Shown in pieces: positions 4,882 through 5,254 of a DNA stretch of 5,254 nt. Source of the stretch: Clostridia bacterium (GTDB lineage: Bacteria; Bacillota_A; Clostridia; Christensenellales; Borkfalkiaceae); the NCBI GenBank assembly GCA_017462425.1, contig JAFTRD010000003.1, positions 1 through 5,254 of the forward strand, given 5' to 3'. Position numbers and translations under genes: made by a program. A model generated the notes under the pieces. That model saw only the letters and a list, made by a program, of their open reading frames with translations, was not told where the DNA came from and ran no database searches. Numbering within the stretch: position 1 is the stretch's first letter; every line of letters starts with the position of its first letter.

Positions 4882-5254
4882 TTAATAAGCACGGGCAAAG
4901 ATAACCATGTGTTTTGCCTTTTTACCGCAGCAAACGCAGGTTTCGGCAGTTTCGCCCTCGGCGTATACACGGGAGGTGGCAGCCGTTTCTGCCTTAATTT
5001 TCTCTTCACAATCTCTTTCACCGCACCAGCCGGCTTTGACGAAGTTACCCGTTTCCACGCCGTTTAACAGCTCGGCAAGGGTGTTTGCATAAACAATACG
5101 TTCCTCTCTGCGCTTTAACGCCGCCGCCAGCATGTCTTTTTGAACGGTTTCCAATAAAGCGGTAATTTCCTCTACGGCGTTATCCAAGGATACGGAGATT
5201 TTTTCTAAAGTATCACGTCTGAAGAGCATGATCTTGCCCTGTTCCAAATCACGA
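4882..5254 (-). CDS. proS: Prolyl-tRNA synthetase, type 3 (C-terminal 123 residues only)
   Basis: Charges tRNA-Pro with proline in the cytoplasm. Only the end of the protein is visible; its 5' part lies beyond 5254, and a family length near 480 would leave about three quarters outside. Numbering from the first full codon, the fragment opens RDLEQG and LFRRDT (10-15), the end of the anticodon-binding domain with the family's (G)xRD and RRDT motifs, followed by a helical linker (about 24-62). The C-terminal zinc-binding domain follows: C77-x4-C82 within WCGERDCE and C106-x2-C109 within CVCCGKKA, matching the four zinc cysteines known from Thermus ProRS; C108 is extra. KAETAATSR (87-95) is a conserved family segment. 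The chain ends in ARAY, and the terminal tyrosine is typical of this class. This is the archaeal/eukaryote-like form without an editing insertion, found in many Clostridia. A strong terminator follows, so it is transcriptionally separate from the genes to the left. Confidence 0.95.
   Translation of the reverse strand, partial: RDLEQGKIMLFRRDTLEKISVSLDNAVEEITALLETVQKDMLAAALKRREERIVYANTLAELLNGVETGNFVKAGWCGERDCEEKIKAETAATSRVYAEGETAETCVCCGKKAKHMVIFARAY

Overview
The window looks like chromosomal DNA from a low-to-mid GC member of the Bacillota (Firmicutes), most likely class Clostridia. The grounds are the gene order mcsA-mcsB-clpC, strong purine-rich ribosome binding sites, a TTGACA-type promoter and a ProRS of the zinc-binding 'type 3' (archaeal/eukaryote-like) class that many Clostridia carry. 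No species call is possible. Every well supported gene lies on the minus strand, so the transcriptional order runs from right to left.

Right to left: (1) 5254-4882 is the C-terminal quarter of prolyl-tRNA synthetase, followed by a textbook terminator (4841-4799). (2) 4881-4318 is a 564-bp intergenic region unusually rich in structure: three convincing hairpins, a plus-strand promoter joined to a plus-strand terminator with no obvious ORF between (candidate small RNA, about 4553-4656), two very small ORFs with good Shine-Dalgarno sequences, and a near-consensus minus-strand promoter lying on a 23-bp palindrome. (3) 4317-3694 is an XRE-family DNA-binding protein with four predicted membrane helices. 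(4) 3690-3661 is a short hairpin with a weak T run. (5) 3624-2 is the operon mcsA (zinc-finger adaptor/activator), mcsB (protein-arginine kinase) and clpC (AAA+ unfoldase, truncated by the window edge after 703 codons).

Together mcsA, mcsB and clpC form the phosphoarginine protein quality-control pathway: McsA activates McsB, McsB phosphorylates arginines on client proteins, and the ClpC N-domain recognises the mark and feeds the client to ClpP (not in the window). In the classical arrangement ctsR, the heat-shock repressor, is the first gene of this operon. Here no ctsR is present, and a membrane-anchored XRE regulator with its own palindromic promoter occupies that place. That substitution, plus the candidate small RNA with an anti-Shine-Dalgarno-like segment, are the main points worth follow-up. 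I see no CRISPR array, transposase, tRNA or rRNA, and no clearly new multi-gene system.
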